Made by a program: the position numbers and the translations under genes. This document shows positions 10,644-21,349 of a DNA stretch of 23,691 nucleotides, one piece after another (position 1 is the first letter of the stretch; each line of letters begins with the position of its first letter). This DNA is from Ichthyophonus hoferi (lineage: Eukaryota; Opisthokonta; Ichthyosporea; Ichthyophonida; Ichthyophonidae). A model generated the notes under the pieces. It saw only the letters and a list, made by a program, of their open reading frames with translations, was not told the origin of the DNA and did not search any database. The stretch spans positions 6,814 to 30,504 of the forward strand of contig NAOQ01000129.1 of assembly GCA_002751075.1 (NCBI GenBank), read 5' to 3'.

Positions 10644-11826
10644 ATATTCTGTTATCTGTCACTAATATCCTAGTAAGCCATAGATGACACTATGTCACCT
10701 CATACCCATTAAACCTTATATCACTCTATTAGATGTAAGGATCATATATTAGCTACTGATTAAATTATATCAGCAATTGGATCAAAATTGCATTTAATCA
10801 ACTATGTCCTTGACCAATGAATTCACTCCACCATTATTATTCAAATTATAGGAGGTTGAATTCCAACTTATCAGCCCATGTAATCAAATTAATACTAGAA
10901 TCAGTCAACATAAATCCGTAAGTTGATGGTAATTAATTAGCAATCAATCTGAGGAGTGCTGATGAAAACCCTTGAGAAAAGGGAAGGTTTATAAACAGTA
11001 TCAGACTAAAATAAAAATACTCCCAATTCCTTAAACTTATTTGAAGTAATTACTAATTTACTTAGACGTCCATTTACATAAGTAAATATATTTATATTAT
11101 CTTTTTACCAATAACATAGTTAACTACAGCTATCTCTAATATTTTCTATTTAATTGTTTGTACAAAACACATTTAATGTAATCTCTTATCATGGAAAAAA
11201 ATGATAAGAGTTTTACCTTTATAAGATAGATTCTACCTTTGTTTTTGGTCATTAAAGACATCCAAAACCATGGAAAATTGCTTTCTTTCCCAATCTGAAA
11301 GCTAATCCTTAAGGAGCCAAGTAAACTTAAGGTAAGGTTATAAATAATTATTTTTGATATAACTTTTATATGCAATTTACTGCTCATAGTATAAAGTATA
11401 TAGTATTTCGATAAAACAGTTTATACATTAGTTTATGGAATCAGATTTTTCCACTTGTCCTAAACGTTGGCCTACTAGCACCTTATTAATAAAATAAAAG
11501 TAATAATGAAAGTCTGATCAAAATATTTTCTTATAAGGATTTAAGAATGTATAGTACATTTTTCATGTTTATGGTGTCTCACAGTAGGCAATTTGCCCAT
11601 TGTCTCGCACTATTAGTTTTCCAGGTAAATGTCCATGTGCTTGTGGATATTACAAGTATTGTTACACATGTGTCCACTAATAGCAAGGTTAGTCTACAGT
11701 AAAAATGTATCTTTACCTAATACTTCTCTTCATTAATGAGTATTGTGTGGTTTTCATGTTGTGGGTATTATATAATAGCTGTGTAATTTTATCTTAAACA
11801 AATACATTTCTACTAATTTTTCAAAT

Positions 11827-11944
11827 ACTAAAATAATTATCATGCCTTTGCATAAACTATGCAATTCATTATCTTATTCTTTACCTTGTATATGGTATTG
11901 CCATATATATTCATAAAATAGATTAATTGGATTTATACTATCTT
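11827..11944 (+). repeat. 118-bp exact direct repeat, left copy at gap edge
   Basis: These 118 bases, running right up to the first N, are identical to 12343-12460 just beyond the gap. See the gap entry: most likely the overlapping ends of two contigs that were not merged. Confidence 0.9.
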
Positions 11945-12338
11945 NNNNNNNNNNNNNNNNNNNNNNNNNNNNNNNNNNNNNNNNNNNNNNNNNNNNNNNN
12001 NNNNNNNNNNNNNNNNNNNNNNNNNNNNNNNNNNNNNNNNNNNNNNNNNNNNNNNNNNNNNNNNNNNNNNNNNNNNNNNNNNNNNNNNNNNNNNNNNNNN
12101 NNNNNNNNNNNNNNNNNNNNNNNNNNNNNNNNNNNNNNNNNNNNNNNNNNNNNNNNNNNNNNNNNNNNNNNNNNNNNNNNNNNNNNNNNNNNNNNNNNNN
12201 NNNNNNNNNNNNNNNNNNNNNNNNNNNNNNNNNNNNNNNNNNNNNNNNNNNNNNNNNNNNNNNNNNNNNNNNNNNNNNNNNNNNNNNNNNNNNNNNNNNN
12301 NNNNNNNNNNNNNNNNNNNNNNNNNNNNNNNNNNNNNN
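11945..12338. other. Assembly gap (394 Ns)
   Basis: A run of N. Any open frame across it is an artefact. Because both edges carry the same 118 bp, the true gap may be absent, and the two contigs may simply overlap. Confidence 0.98.
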
Positions 12339-12342
12339 TCAG

Positions 12343-12460
12343 ACTAAAATAATTATCATGCCTTTGCATAAACTATGCAATTCATTATCTTATTCTTTAC
12401 CTTGTATATGGTATTGCCATATATATTCATAAAATAGATTAATTGGATTTATACTATCTT
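12343..12460 (+). repeat. 118-bp exact direct repeat, right copy
   Basis: Identical to 11827-11944. Only four bases (12339-12342) separate the Ns from the repeat, and they differ from the bases before the left copy. Confidence 0.9.
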
Positions 12461-13397
12461 GCCAAATAATTTATGTCAAGGTTAGAACATGCACAAACAT
12501 ATTGCCTAGTTACATTTAAGTATTTATTACTTGTATGCATTGAATAGCAGGTTGATGTCCCCAAGCTGAGTATGTACATATGAAATAATGCAAAAATTAT
12601 TAACATGAGTGAAAGGGTAGTATCAAGTCATAGTAGTGGGCCTAAGTAATATATATCAAAACTGCATAAGAAAGTGAAGGCAGAAAAGTCAAATCATAGC
12701 CTGGCAATCCACCTCAGGTATTATGTTTTAGTCAAATACAACGTAAATTCCAGCTCCAATAACAAGCAAATACTATTTTGAAAATAATAATAAGTAGCCC
12801 ATCTTATCTTATCATCTCTTTTGAAGCTGATAAATCCCCTTCCATCTAGCCACATACAGACTCTCTTTTGAAATTTTGGAATTTTGAATTATTAGATCAC
12901 CCTTTAGGAAGCAGAGTAGTATACTCTCAGAGAAAGTAAAAAAGAAAATATTTGAACATATGAAATAATTACAAACTGCAATTTACTGTGTAGCCGCATT
13001 AGACTTTTAACATATGTACAGTTATACACATTGTTGAAAGAGCTTTTTACATGGAGTGGTGGTATAACAGAAGTATATGAATAAATATGAATAGTTGGAT
13101 ATATATTTCTGACGTCGTCATCAAGTTAGACGAAAATAAACCAACTCCGGTAACACAGCAACAGTATAAATGTTGTTTGTAAGAAAGACCAAGCTGTATA
13201 TTTTCTGATAACATATTAAAATTAAAAAACTATTACCAAATAAAATACTTAGAATAACTCAACTCGTTTTCAAATCTCCCCCTATATTATTTTTACACAC
13301 ATCAATATGTACCAATAACTGCATCTACATTCACGAACTACATTATTCTTTGCATATAGAAACTAAGTGCTTTTTCATATAGTGGCCAACTGTCTAA

Positions 13398-16300
13398 TCA
13401 AATGAGCCCACAGTTACGTAAATTATTTTGAAATATAATATCTGTAACGGCAACAAACACAAATTTTACATTCTCTGTATCTGTAGCACATGTGAAATGA
13501 CTGTAAATCGTTTTGCTGTCTGGGGTTTTGTTCAGTTCTTCAAATTTTTCACGAATATAATCTGATGCTGCTTCATATGTGTTGCCATCTATAGAGGGGA
13601 AAGGAACAGGGAAAGGATAAAAACAAAATAGGGTGGGCAAAAGGGATATATGCATATATATATAGAAAGAGAGCAAGGCAGTGTATGTTAAAATGTGCCT
13701 AAGATATCATGTAGAATCAATGGGAATGTATAAAATACATATATGCATGACTATATATAACTGCGTGAATGTAAATATCTGTGTATATATCAAGGTATGG
13801 GTATAATTGATCATATAGGCATGTATCTGCGTATTTATGTATAAATTGATGTTTGTATATGTTACTTCATTTATCATTTATCATATATGGAAGTGTGGCC
13901 ATTCAATACAATACTTTTTATAAGACTTTATATTTAATTGCACATATAATATATAGATGTATGATATATACCTTTGTATTCTGGGAAGCAAACACTCAGT
14001 GGTATCTTTTCAATTTTCTCCTTAAACAAGTCAGTTTTGTTCAGGAAAAGAATGATGGATGTCTCAACAAACCATTTGCTATTACAAATTGAATCAAAGA
14101 GATGCATGCTCTCATGCATACGGTTCTGTACGGGTTGGAAAAAGTTGTATATAGAAAAGAATGCGTATATTAATAGATGATTAGGCATTTTCACTCTTCA
14201 TAGCTCTGCTTTTAAACCAGACAAAAATGATCCAATCATCAGTCCATCAACAATCAATAATGATTGTAGCCTTGTAAAAAGTAACTAAAACTGATCATAA
14301 AATTCTCCCCAACTCCACTTAACCCCAGGTATATAGATATAATCATGTGAGCACATATGTTTATATACATAGTGGAAAGTAAACATTAATTATTACTATA
14401 GTAAGTAGGGTACAATGTATAAAAAAATAAAATTGACCAGTATAATTTACAGATTCTACATGAGTTAGCACTTAAATAATGAAAGTGAGTAATGGCAAGT
14501 AATACACATTAAAAGAAAGAAACATACCGAAGGAAGCAAAGAATACAATAAAATTTATGTAGAATATGCACAATATAAGGGTGTGAATATGAAATATTTC
14601 TATTTTTTTTAAAAAATATAAAAAACCGGTTTTTAATATCATTCTAGAGTTACTTATATTAAAAATCCGAGCTAAATCTTCATTTACATTTAATAGTTTT
14701 CATTGCTCAAGCACCTAGAATAACCAAGATATATGCAAATAAATGTATATAATTATAAATAAATACCTGTGCATGTATATGGATCTATACATACCGTGTT
14801 ATCATCTTCTAGAAGAACCATATCATAACCACTGAGAGCCACACAAAAGATAATGGCTGTCACATTTTCAAAACAATGAATCCACTTTTTACGTTCTGAG
14901 CGCTGTCCTCCTACATCAAACATCCTATTGCACAATGATTATTATTAAAAACAAATTAATGATGCTATTAAGGTATTAATGGTAGCTGTAATAATAATTG
15001 ATATAAAAGTTTCAGCATCAATTGGTCAAAGTAGGGATGGTGGTGATAGTACTGATAAACAAAAACACAGAATACTCTATTATCTATCTATCCTATTGAG
15101 TGGTCTAAATCATACCCCTCTTATATAGTAGTATGGCCTGCATGAAAGCCAGTGCTTGATAGAACATTGAATTGGTTTGGGAGGGGGTGTGATGGTCATA
15201 GGAGGTAGTGGGTAGAGCACTCTAAAATATAGTCAACTGGGTATGTCAAACCAATAGATTTACTCTCCTGTTAGTTATACGCAAATTTACACCTGCTCTT
15301 TTCCTTTGATAAGACCCTTTTTATTATATGTATAGTGCCTTAACATAAAATAACTTGTAGTAATATATAGTAATATATAACAACATCTAGTAATGTATAA
15401 TAACATATAGCAATATAAAGCCCATATACTCAACGGCACATTTTGTTTCTTCATTATATTTTTCTTTATTCTTTTGACAAAATCCCTTTAAGGAATATAT
15501 TGGGAAAAAAACTATATATAGGGACTCCCACTGACACTTTTATACTCTTTTTCTTTTGCTATAATTTTTTGAGATTCATTTTTCTTATACATGGATAACC
15601 TAATGTATAGATATAGTCTCAACCGCTGGCAAAAAAAATAAAATAGCCCATCCTGTATGCACACTAACAAATACATGCATATAAATATACCTAAAAATAA
15701 GGCCCCTGAACATATACTTCGTTTCACAGATACCTGTGGTCTTGATACGACATCTGATAATGTCACTATCACTGGGAACATACACTGGATTCATGAGACG
15801 ATCAATCTCATCAAAAAAACTAGGAAGGTTAAAGTAGAATAAAGAATAAAGGGATGGAAGTGGGGTGTTGGTAAAACATTTTAAAAGAAAGATAGAAATA
15901 ACACAATTAAAAATATTGAAAGACAGGCAAAAAGTAAAATAGTGAAGGATAAAAAGGAATCCTATTAAGTAAAAATTTAAATTGAGTGTGGAAAATTGAA
16001 GTTTGTGATTGATTGTACAATTGGGAAGGGATGACAGATAGAATATGTAAGTTACTGATAAAGGGGAGTATACTAAGTACAAAACAATGTAAAGAATGGA
16101 GTAATAAAAATAACAAATTCTACGGCATACAATAGACATTACTATCAAACAAGTCCGTTTTTCACACCTTTTGTTAGATATAAACACATAAAACACATCA
16201 AGGTATTTGGTATAATTTATATTACTGAAAAATTAATGTAGAAATAGATGCACATAAATATATTCTAAAATATTGAATTCTAAACATATAAATACTGTAT

Positions 16301-18341
16301 CCTTACCTGTATGAATCCATGTAGAAATAATAGAAAATAAAAAGGAGCAAAACCAATATTAAATTAAGAAAAATACTTTGCATATTTAAACTTTCGCATA
16401 AGCATACAAAAGAACTCAGTTGTCTATTAATTATTTAATTATTGTACTAATCAATTTAGTCTATCATCCAAACGTGTATGCCCAAACAATTAAATGTGAT
16501 TTTTTTAAAAAGAAGTATTTATGTTCCAGGGTGCATAACTATGCACGTAAGGGTCGTGCAATTAGTTAACAGAATTTATGCATATAATTAGAGCTTAGGA
16601 TTGATTGGAAAATATGTCTCAGTAGAGGAAGTTGTATATATATATATACGCATGTATAATCACATCTAGAGTATGCACTCAATAGGTGTAGTCATCTATT
16701 CATATATTCATATACTCTTAATCACTCCCAATATCATTCCAAATACATGCAAGTTTTTCCTTTAGCCCTCTATTCCTTCTCTGTTTGCAAGCCGGCCATA
16801 CACACATATCTTTATGCATGTTTATAATTATTACAAATTCCACTTACTATTCTGCTGAATCAACCATATAAAATTCAGATCGTCTTGAATATGCTTCTTG
16901 TACTCCCTCGTCTTTCCACAGAATTTGAATACTTTGGGCCACATCTCTTGGCAGGCCGACACCCTCTAAGTCATCGCCCAAGGCAAGAAGCTTATCTTGG
17001 TGGACCTGATGGAGTAAGGATGTGTATTAGTAGTCAATGCAATACCTATCATTTGAGATTTATTCAAGGAATTGCCATTTATTATAGTTTAATATTTTAC
17101 TATATAATTCAAAAATATCAGAACCTAATGTTGAAAAGTATATTGACAAATAATAATCAATTAAACAAAAATATAAAGTAAGCTGTGATATGAGAGTATA
17201 CTTATAATGGAAAATATTAAACAAAAAAGTAACAATATTTAAAGACTTCAGACCAGGCTGCTGATCAATATAGCATTTACTTGGCCCAGATAAGCCATTG
17301 TGGTTTTATGATTACTTCATCTAGGAAATATGGAAAGCTTTTCAAAATAAATAACATTAAATATATATGTACAACACGTGTGGAACTATAGCTTGCTTTG
17401 TGTACCATATAAAGTAAAGTCAAGAGCTTTAATATTATGCTCACATAGCTTGTATTCTTTAATTTTCAGGTATGTGTTTGATGGGTATAATGCATTAAAT
17501 CTGATCATAGTATTGATTCTGTAGATACTACACCGAGGACTAAATTTGGAGTAAATATATATATATATATATATATATGTATAATTGGACTTGAGTTATC
17601 TTTTACACTATTTCAATCCGACTTTTTTCTGTACTGATCTGCAAACAATTTTCTAACCTCCAACTGTCCAAAAGGCAAGTTTCCTCTCAAGGTGTATATT
17701 TATTTTAATTTGTAAAGATAATATATCTACCAGCGACAAAAAAAAAGTAAACGCAAACGGCATATTTTTTGGCAGGAAACTATACCCAGTGAAGTTTGCA
17801 AGTAGATTTATTTAAATTAAGACGCATCTACATGCACTCCTCATTTCATAAATATAATCTATAATATGTAAATTATTTAATTGAAATCTTATAAATTGTC
17901 ATTTATTAAAGGATATAAACACGTATGTGAACAACGTAATAGCATTAATAGTTTTAAATACAGGCTCAATATGTATAAGGATTTACTTATACAAGAAAGG
18001 GTTTAGCGTTATAACAACTAGGTACAATGAATTACCTTGTTATCAGGATCAGCTAGCTTGATATCCAGTTTTTCATTCATAGCCCGAATGATGCTTTGCA
18101 TGCTTTGAATAAGGTTAGTAAAGACAACCTCTCTGTACCTTTCACACTCATCCTTTGTGAACCCATTTTCATGAATAATTTTCATCTGCTTTACAATGGT
18201 ACTCTTCCCTGACTCGCCCGCGCCCAACAAAAGCAATTTTTGCTCAAGTTGCATCCTTGATCTGTCCTCTTTTAACCCCCCCTCAAGCTCCTTGCTACGT
18301 TCATAGGCAAGGCGGTCTTCGTGCGACAATCCACACCCCAT
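13398..18341 (-). CDS. Heterotrimeric G-protein alpha subunit, i/o class, 6 exons
   Basis: GTP-binding switch that couples seven-helix receptors to effectors at the inner plasma membrane. Minus-strand exons: 18341-18036, 17005-16848, 15819-15691, 14924-14795, 14125-13972, 13588-13398. All GT-AG with matching phases, giving 355 aa, the standard length. Seen: MGC start (Gly2 myristoylation, Cys3 palmitoylation); P-loop GAGESGKST (40-48); helical domain; switch I RIKTTG with the catalytic Arg179 and Mg-binding Thr182; switch [14 protein letters not shown] (201-212) with catalytic Gln205; NKTD (270-273); TCAT (325-328); C-terminal NCGLI with Cys352 at -4, the pertussis-toxin site of Gi/Go. Nothing is missing, so it should be functional. 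Exon joins fall at residues 102/103, 155, 198, 241/242 and 293, which as I recall match vertebrate G-alpha-i/o genes, minus their first two introns. Introns of 383-1030 bp are AT-rich and empty of genes. A copy of repeat R lies upstream. Confidence 0.97.
17555..17578. repeat. (AT)12 microsatellite in G-alpha intron 1
   Basis: Twelve AT units without interruption, inside the 1030-bp first intron of the G-alpha gene. Confidence 0.9.
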
Positions 18342-18819
18342 TTTTTTTCTTTTTCACTTTATATAATGTGGTGTCACTTCGATTTCAAGATTTTGCACCA
18401 GATAAAACAATTTCTACCGTCGCTCCCTTGGTACCATAAAAACAAATACTGTATGTATATAAAATAAAATAAAATAAAGAGTAATATAACACTTTTTTAT
18501 TGGGTTTATACATGCATTTAATCTTTATTTGCATACAAACCTAACAATGGAAATGACACAAGATTAGCCCACAGTTCGAAACAAAGAATGGAATTTAAAG
18601 AATGCAGGTTAAGGCAATCGCTTAAGACTCAAAATAGATTTGGAAATATGTATGCAGGATATACATAATATTAAAAAAATTCTATTGGTAGATATATATT
18701 GATAATCATAATACATTATATAATTAGGCTATTATAATTTAATAACACTATATAATACCGCACTCTTCCATTGTGGGCTCCAATGAAATTCATCACTTTT
18801 TTGAGTGTGGTAAAAACTG

Positions 18820-19145
18820 TAGAAACGGTAAAATACAGGGTAGACATTATACCCTGTCTTTATTTGAAGTCGTTATCCCGACAATGACGGGCATGGCTGG
18901 TGACTGACTATAATGTAAACAAAATTAGAAGTCTGTCTCAGCCACACTGGTTAATTTAATTTATAGCATTCTAGCTATATGTGATGATGAGATACTAAAT
19001 TCGGATCAAACTATACATCTATTATTATGTGGTATACTGGAATTAATCTCAATCTGAATCATTCACTACTGTGTAGGTTTAAGAGTCTACTATTTGATTA
19101 ATCGCAAAAAATAAGTAAGTATAATATATGCTATATTCTAATACG
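18820..19145 (-). repeat. Dispersed repeat R, copy R1
   Basis: Matches R2 (20405-20740) along its whole length in the same orientation and R3 (100-275) in reverse complement over the core at about 18820-18935. R1 and R2 also share an outer part (TTCGGAT.AAAC, then ATCTCAATCTGAATCATT, then TCTACTATTTRATTAAT). Read on the minus strand it points to the G-alpha gene, whose ATG lies about 480 bp beyond. It holds a perfect 7-bp inverted repeat, ACAGGGT (18835-18841) with ACCCTGT (18851-18857). Confidence 0.75.
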
Positions 19146-19529
19146 AAATGAAAAAGAAAAAAAAAATAGGGAATCATTGAAATGGATTACACATCTTCAA
19201 ATAATAATAAAAAATTGAGTCGCGTATGGCTAGCCGATATATATATACGACCACTTGTCGTCTTAAAGTTATGAAGTTCTTTGATTATTAAGTTCACTAA
19301 TACATATTAAGAACGTACGTCATATTAATCAAAAAACACATCTTGTTTGATTAGGATTTTTGAAAACTTCAAAGGACACATTCTTAGAATTTTGTTTATT
19401 TGGATCAGTGGAACATTTTTTTGGTAACTCGGAGGCACAAAAGCGATAAATGCAACATCTCTTGGTAAGCAAATATACCAATCTATATGTGTTTATAAGT
19501 ATATATAAATATATTGTTAGAATACCAAA

Positions 19530-19875
19530 TCATTCGGACCAGGGAATGTTTTCCTGATCTCTGGTAAGAACTTTCAGGTTTAGGCATGCAAGCGCCTTCA
19601 GACTTCGCACGGGTTTGTGGCTATCATAAGAATGATTGAATTCATATAAAGTGTTTAATGCAGAATATCCTTTAAAAGTTATAATTAATTTTTACCGATT
19701 ATTAAGTGTAGCACTTTAAAAACAATAAAAATATAAATATATACCATAAGAAGATATATAAACTAAAATGTATTTATATGTTTCTAATATGTTTATAGCA
19801 TTAAAGTGTACATAGGGTCCGTAACCTTACTACGATACAAATAACTAGATAGGAGGATATTAAAGTTGGTGGCGT
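19530..19875 (-). other. Possible two-exon 3' end of an unrecognised gene
   Basis: Minus-strand candidate exons are 19875-19831 (encoding ATNFNILLSSYLYR) and 19669-19530 (YSALNTLYEF...SLKALACLNLK...IPWSE, stop at 19530-19532). The donor GTAAGG at 19830 and the acceptor AAAG at 19670 leave compatible phases. The tail has a loose SOCS/BC-box look (SLKxLA) but lacks the usual Cys and the LPLP part, so I do not assign it. A second frame is also open over the downstream exon, and no upstream exon was found. It could be chance, a gene fragment or a real small gene. Confidence 0.22.
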
Positions 19876-20169
19876 CTATTTTGTATCAGTATTAGAGTTC
19901 CTATGAACCTATTGGTTTGTGTAAGTAAACGTCTATTTGTATTATAACACTAAATTTCTTAAAAACTATTCGATATAATTTTATGTATTTTAACATAGGT
20001 GACATGTTACATCATATAATATAGCACTATATATTTAAAATGAGAAAAAGAAGGCATCACTCAAAATATTGACTGACAGATTAGGTTATTTTTGAGGTAG
20101 ATTGATTGGGTGCTACAAATAGTATGATTGAATGATATAGTCAACTCTGGTAGGGTTATTTTGACCATA

Positions 20170-20197
20170 AATTTATTGGGTCCAATTTATTGGGTCC
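20170..20197 (+). repeat. Exact 14-bp tandem duplication containing ATTGG
   Basis: AATTTATTGGGTCC occurs twice head to tail (20170-20183 and 20184-20197). Each unit holds an ATTGG (inverted CCAAT) core. Confidence 0.8.
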
Positions 20198-20404
20198 AGA
20201 GTTCAGACAATAGTCTATTATTTGAAAATTTAAGGCCACTTTAATTAAGTGGCGCAACCTTGAGTATGTAACTGTCTTTTACATTTATAGTCTACTGCAT
20301 TATTGTTTTGTAGAACCAGGATCATCTGGGTTAAATTGTTATATCTAAGTACGAGCATGATAGGAAATTTGGGGAATGAATTGACCGACTCATCAAAAGC
20401 TACT

Positions 20405-20740
20405 CACAAGCTGTTTAAACGGCAAAAATATAAGGTAAACATAATATATCCTGTCTTCCTTTTAGGCCGTTTCTCCGACGAAGACGCATATCAGGTGGCG
20501 GACTATAGTGTAAACAAAACTGGAAGCCTCATCTCAATCACGGTGGTTAATTTATACCATTTTAAGCACGCATGGTATGGTAAGATTGAGTTCGGATTAA
20601 ACGGTATATCTAATATAATATAGTATATAGAAATTATCTCAATCTGAATCATTACTACGTATGTTTAATGGATAATGTCTACTATTTAATTAATAGCAGA
20701 TAATAAATAAATAGAATACATGTTATAATCTAATGTAATA
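20405..20740 (-). repeat. Dispersed repeat R, copy R2
   Basis: Full-length partner of R1 in the same orientation and reverse-complement partner of R3. The core (about 20405-20525) is closest to R3: both keep the GTCCGCCACCTGA block intact. A plus-strand 106-codon frame (20303-20623) runs through it, but the equivalent frame is not kept in R1, so coding is unlikely. Read on the minus strand it points to the candidate exons at 19.9 kb. Confidence 0.75.
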
Positions 20741-20890
20741 TTTAATATTTACATTTATTAATCAATAATAAAATATGCATTAAAAATGATAAAACCGTTT
20801 AAGTTGTAGGATTAGCCAAAATGAAAACATAAGCAATTATAATTAAGCATTAACTGCTCATTGGCTTCTAGTTTTATTTTAAAATGCTGG

Positions 20891-21196
20891 GGTTTTCGAT
20901 CCAAACATAAAGTTTCGCGATCAAAAGTAAAACCTTGCGGATCAAAAGTTTAATTTTTTGATCAAAGTTAAAATTTTCCCTATCAAAATTAAAATTTTAT
21001 AAACGTACGTATCACAGATAACAAGAGAAAAAATTTAAACTGACGGTTTTTCACTTCACTAAAAGACGTAAAAAGTTTCAATCTATATCTTTGTTCTCCT
21101 TTTGATTGAGAAGTTTTATTTCTGATCGGCAAATGAAACTTTTGATCGGCAAGGTTCTACTTTTGATCGCTAAACTTACCATTTGAATCGAAAACC
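20891..21196. mobile_element. Foldback (MITE-like) element with subrepeat-built inverted arms
   Basis: The left arm (20891-20990) and the reverse complement of the right arm (21098-21196) align almost without gaps over about 100 bp, both starting GGTTTTCGAT and running through GCGATCAAAAGTA and AACCTTGC.GATCAAAAGTTT. Each arm is itself a row of about four degenerate ~20-bp units centred on GATCAAAAG. The spacer is about 107 bp, and the whole element about 306 bp. No transposase and no clear target-site duplication are visible. Such arms built from short tandem repeats are typical of Foldback elements. It ends 153 bp before the HMG gene ATG, so it lies in that gene's promoter or 5' UTR. Confidence 0.7.
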
Positions 21197-21349
21197 ACTA
21201 TAATTTTTAATGAGTTAGTAACTAAACAAACACCTATACTTGTAAAAAAAAGATTTGCATAACAGATAATATAATAGATAATAAATAGATAATAAGTAAA
21301 TAGTAGATATGTACATATACATAACATAACATGGTCTAGTCTAGCTGCT

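Larger units (their letters stand above)
6639..13397. other. Long AT-rich intergenic region between EMC5 and the G-alpha 3' end
   Basis: No gene can be supported in this 6.8 kb. The EMC5 promoter should lie just above 6639, where ATTGG or CCAAT words occur near 6800, 6881, 6989 and 7042. It contains microsatellites (7380-7508), a hairpin (7577-7608), one weak candidate minus-strand exon (8135-8260), decayed tandem repeats (9268-9595 and 10566-10643) and an assembly gap (11945-12338). The rest looks like unconstrained AT-rich DNA. Confidence 0.55.
18342..21349. other. Intergenic region between G-alpha and the HMG-box gene (divergent starts)
   Basis: The G-alpha gene runs left and the HMG gene runs right from this 3 kb. 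The first ~90 bp (18342-18430) is less AT-rich and probably G-alpha 5' UTR. Beyond are repeat R copies R1 and R2, weak candidate exons at 19530-19875, a 14-bp tandem duplication at 20170-20197 and a foldback element at 20891-21196. Stretches at 19190-19480 and 19530-19640 are less AT-rich than their surroundings and have several open frames, but no family is recognisable. Confidence 0.55.

Noticed and set aside
11927-12369. Open frames on both strands across the N run
   Set aside because: They exist only because Ns contain no stop codons.
13081-13160. Possible fourth copy of repeat R (GACGTCGTCATC followed by AAAATAAACC)
   Set aside because: Only a few short words agree and their spacing does not match the R core.
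15600-16196. Longest minus-strand open frame in the G-alpha region (198 codons)
   Set aside because: It is exon 3 (15819-15691) read through into introns on both sides; the flanking parts are AT-driven hydrophobic sequence and the exon joins fit the G-alpha family exactly.
19320-19480. Cys-rich minus-strand frame (RCCIYRFCASELPKKC...) with a faint THAP-like look
   Set aside because: Two other frames, one on each strand, are equally open here, and the downstream C-x2-H and W of THAP are missing.
20303-20623. Plus-strand 106-codon frame (contains GRFSDEDAYQVADYS)
   Set aside because: It overlaps repeat R2, and the matching frame is broken in R1 and R3; no family was recognised.
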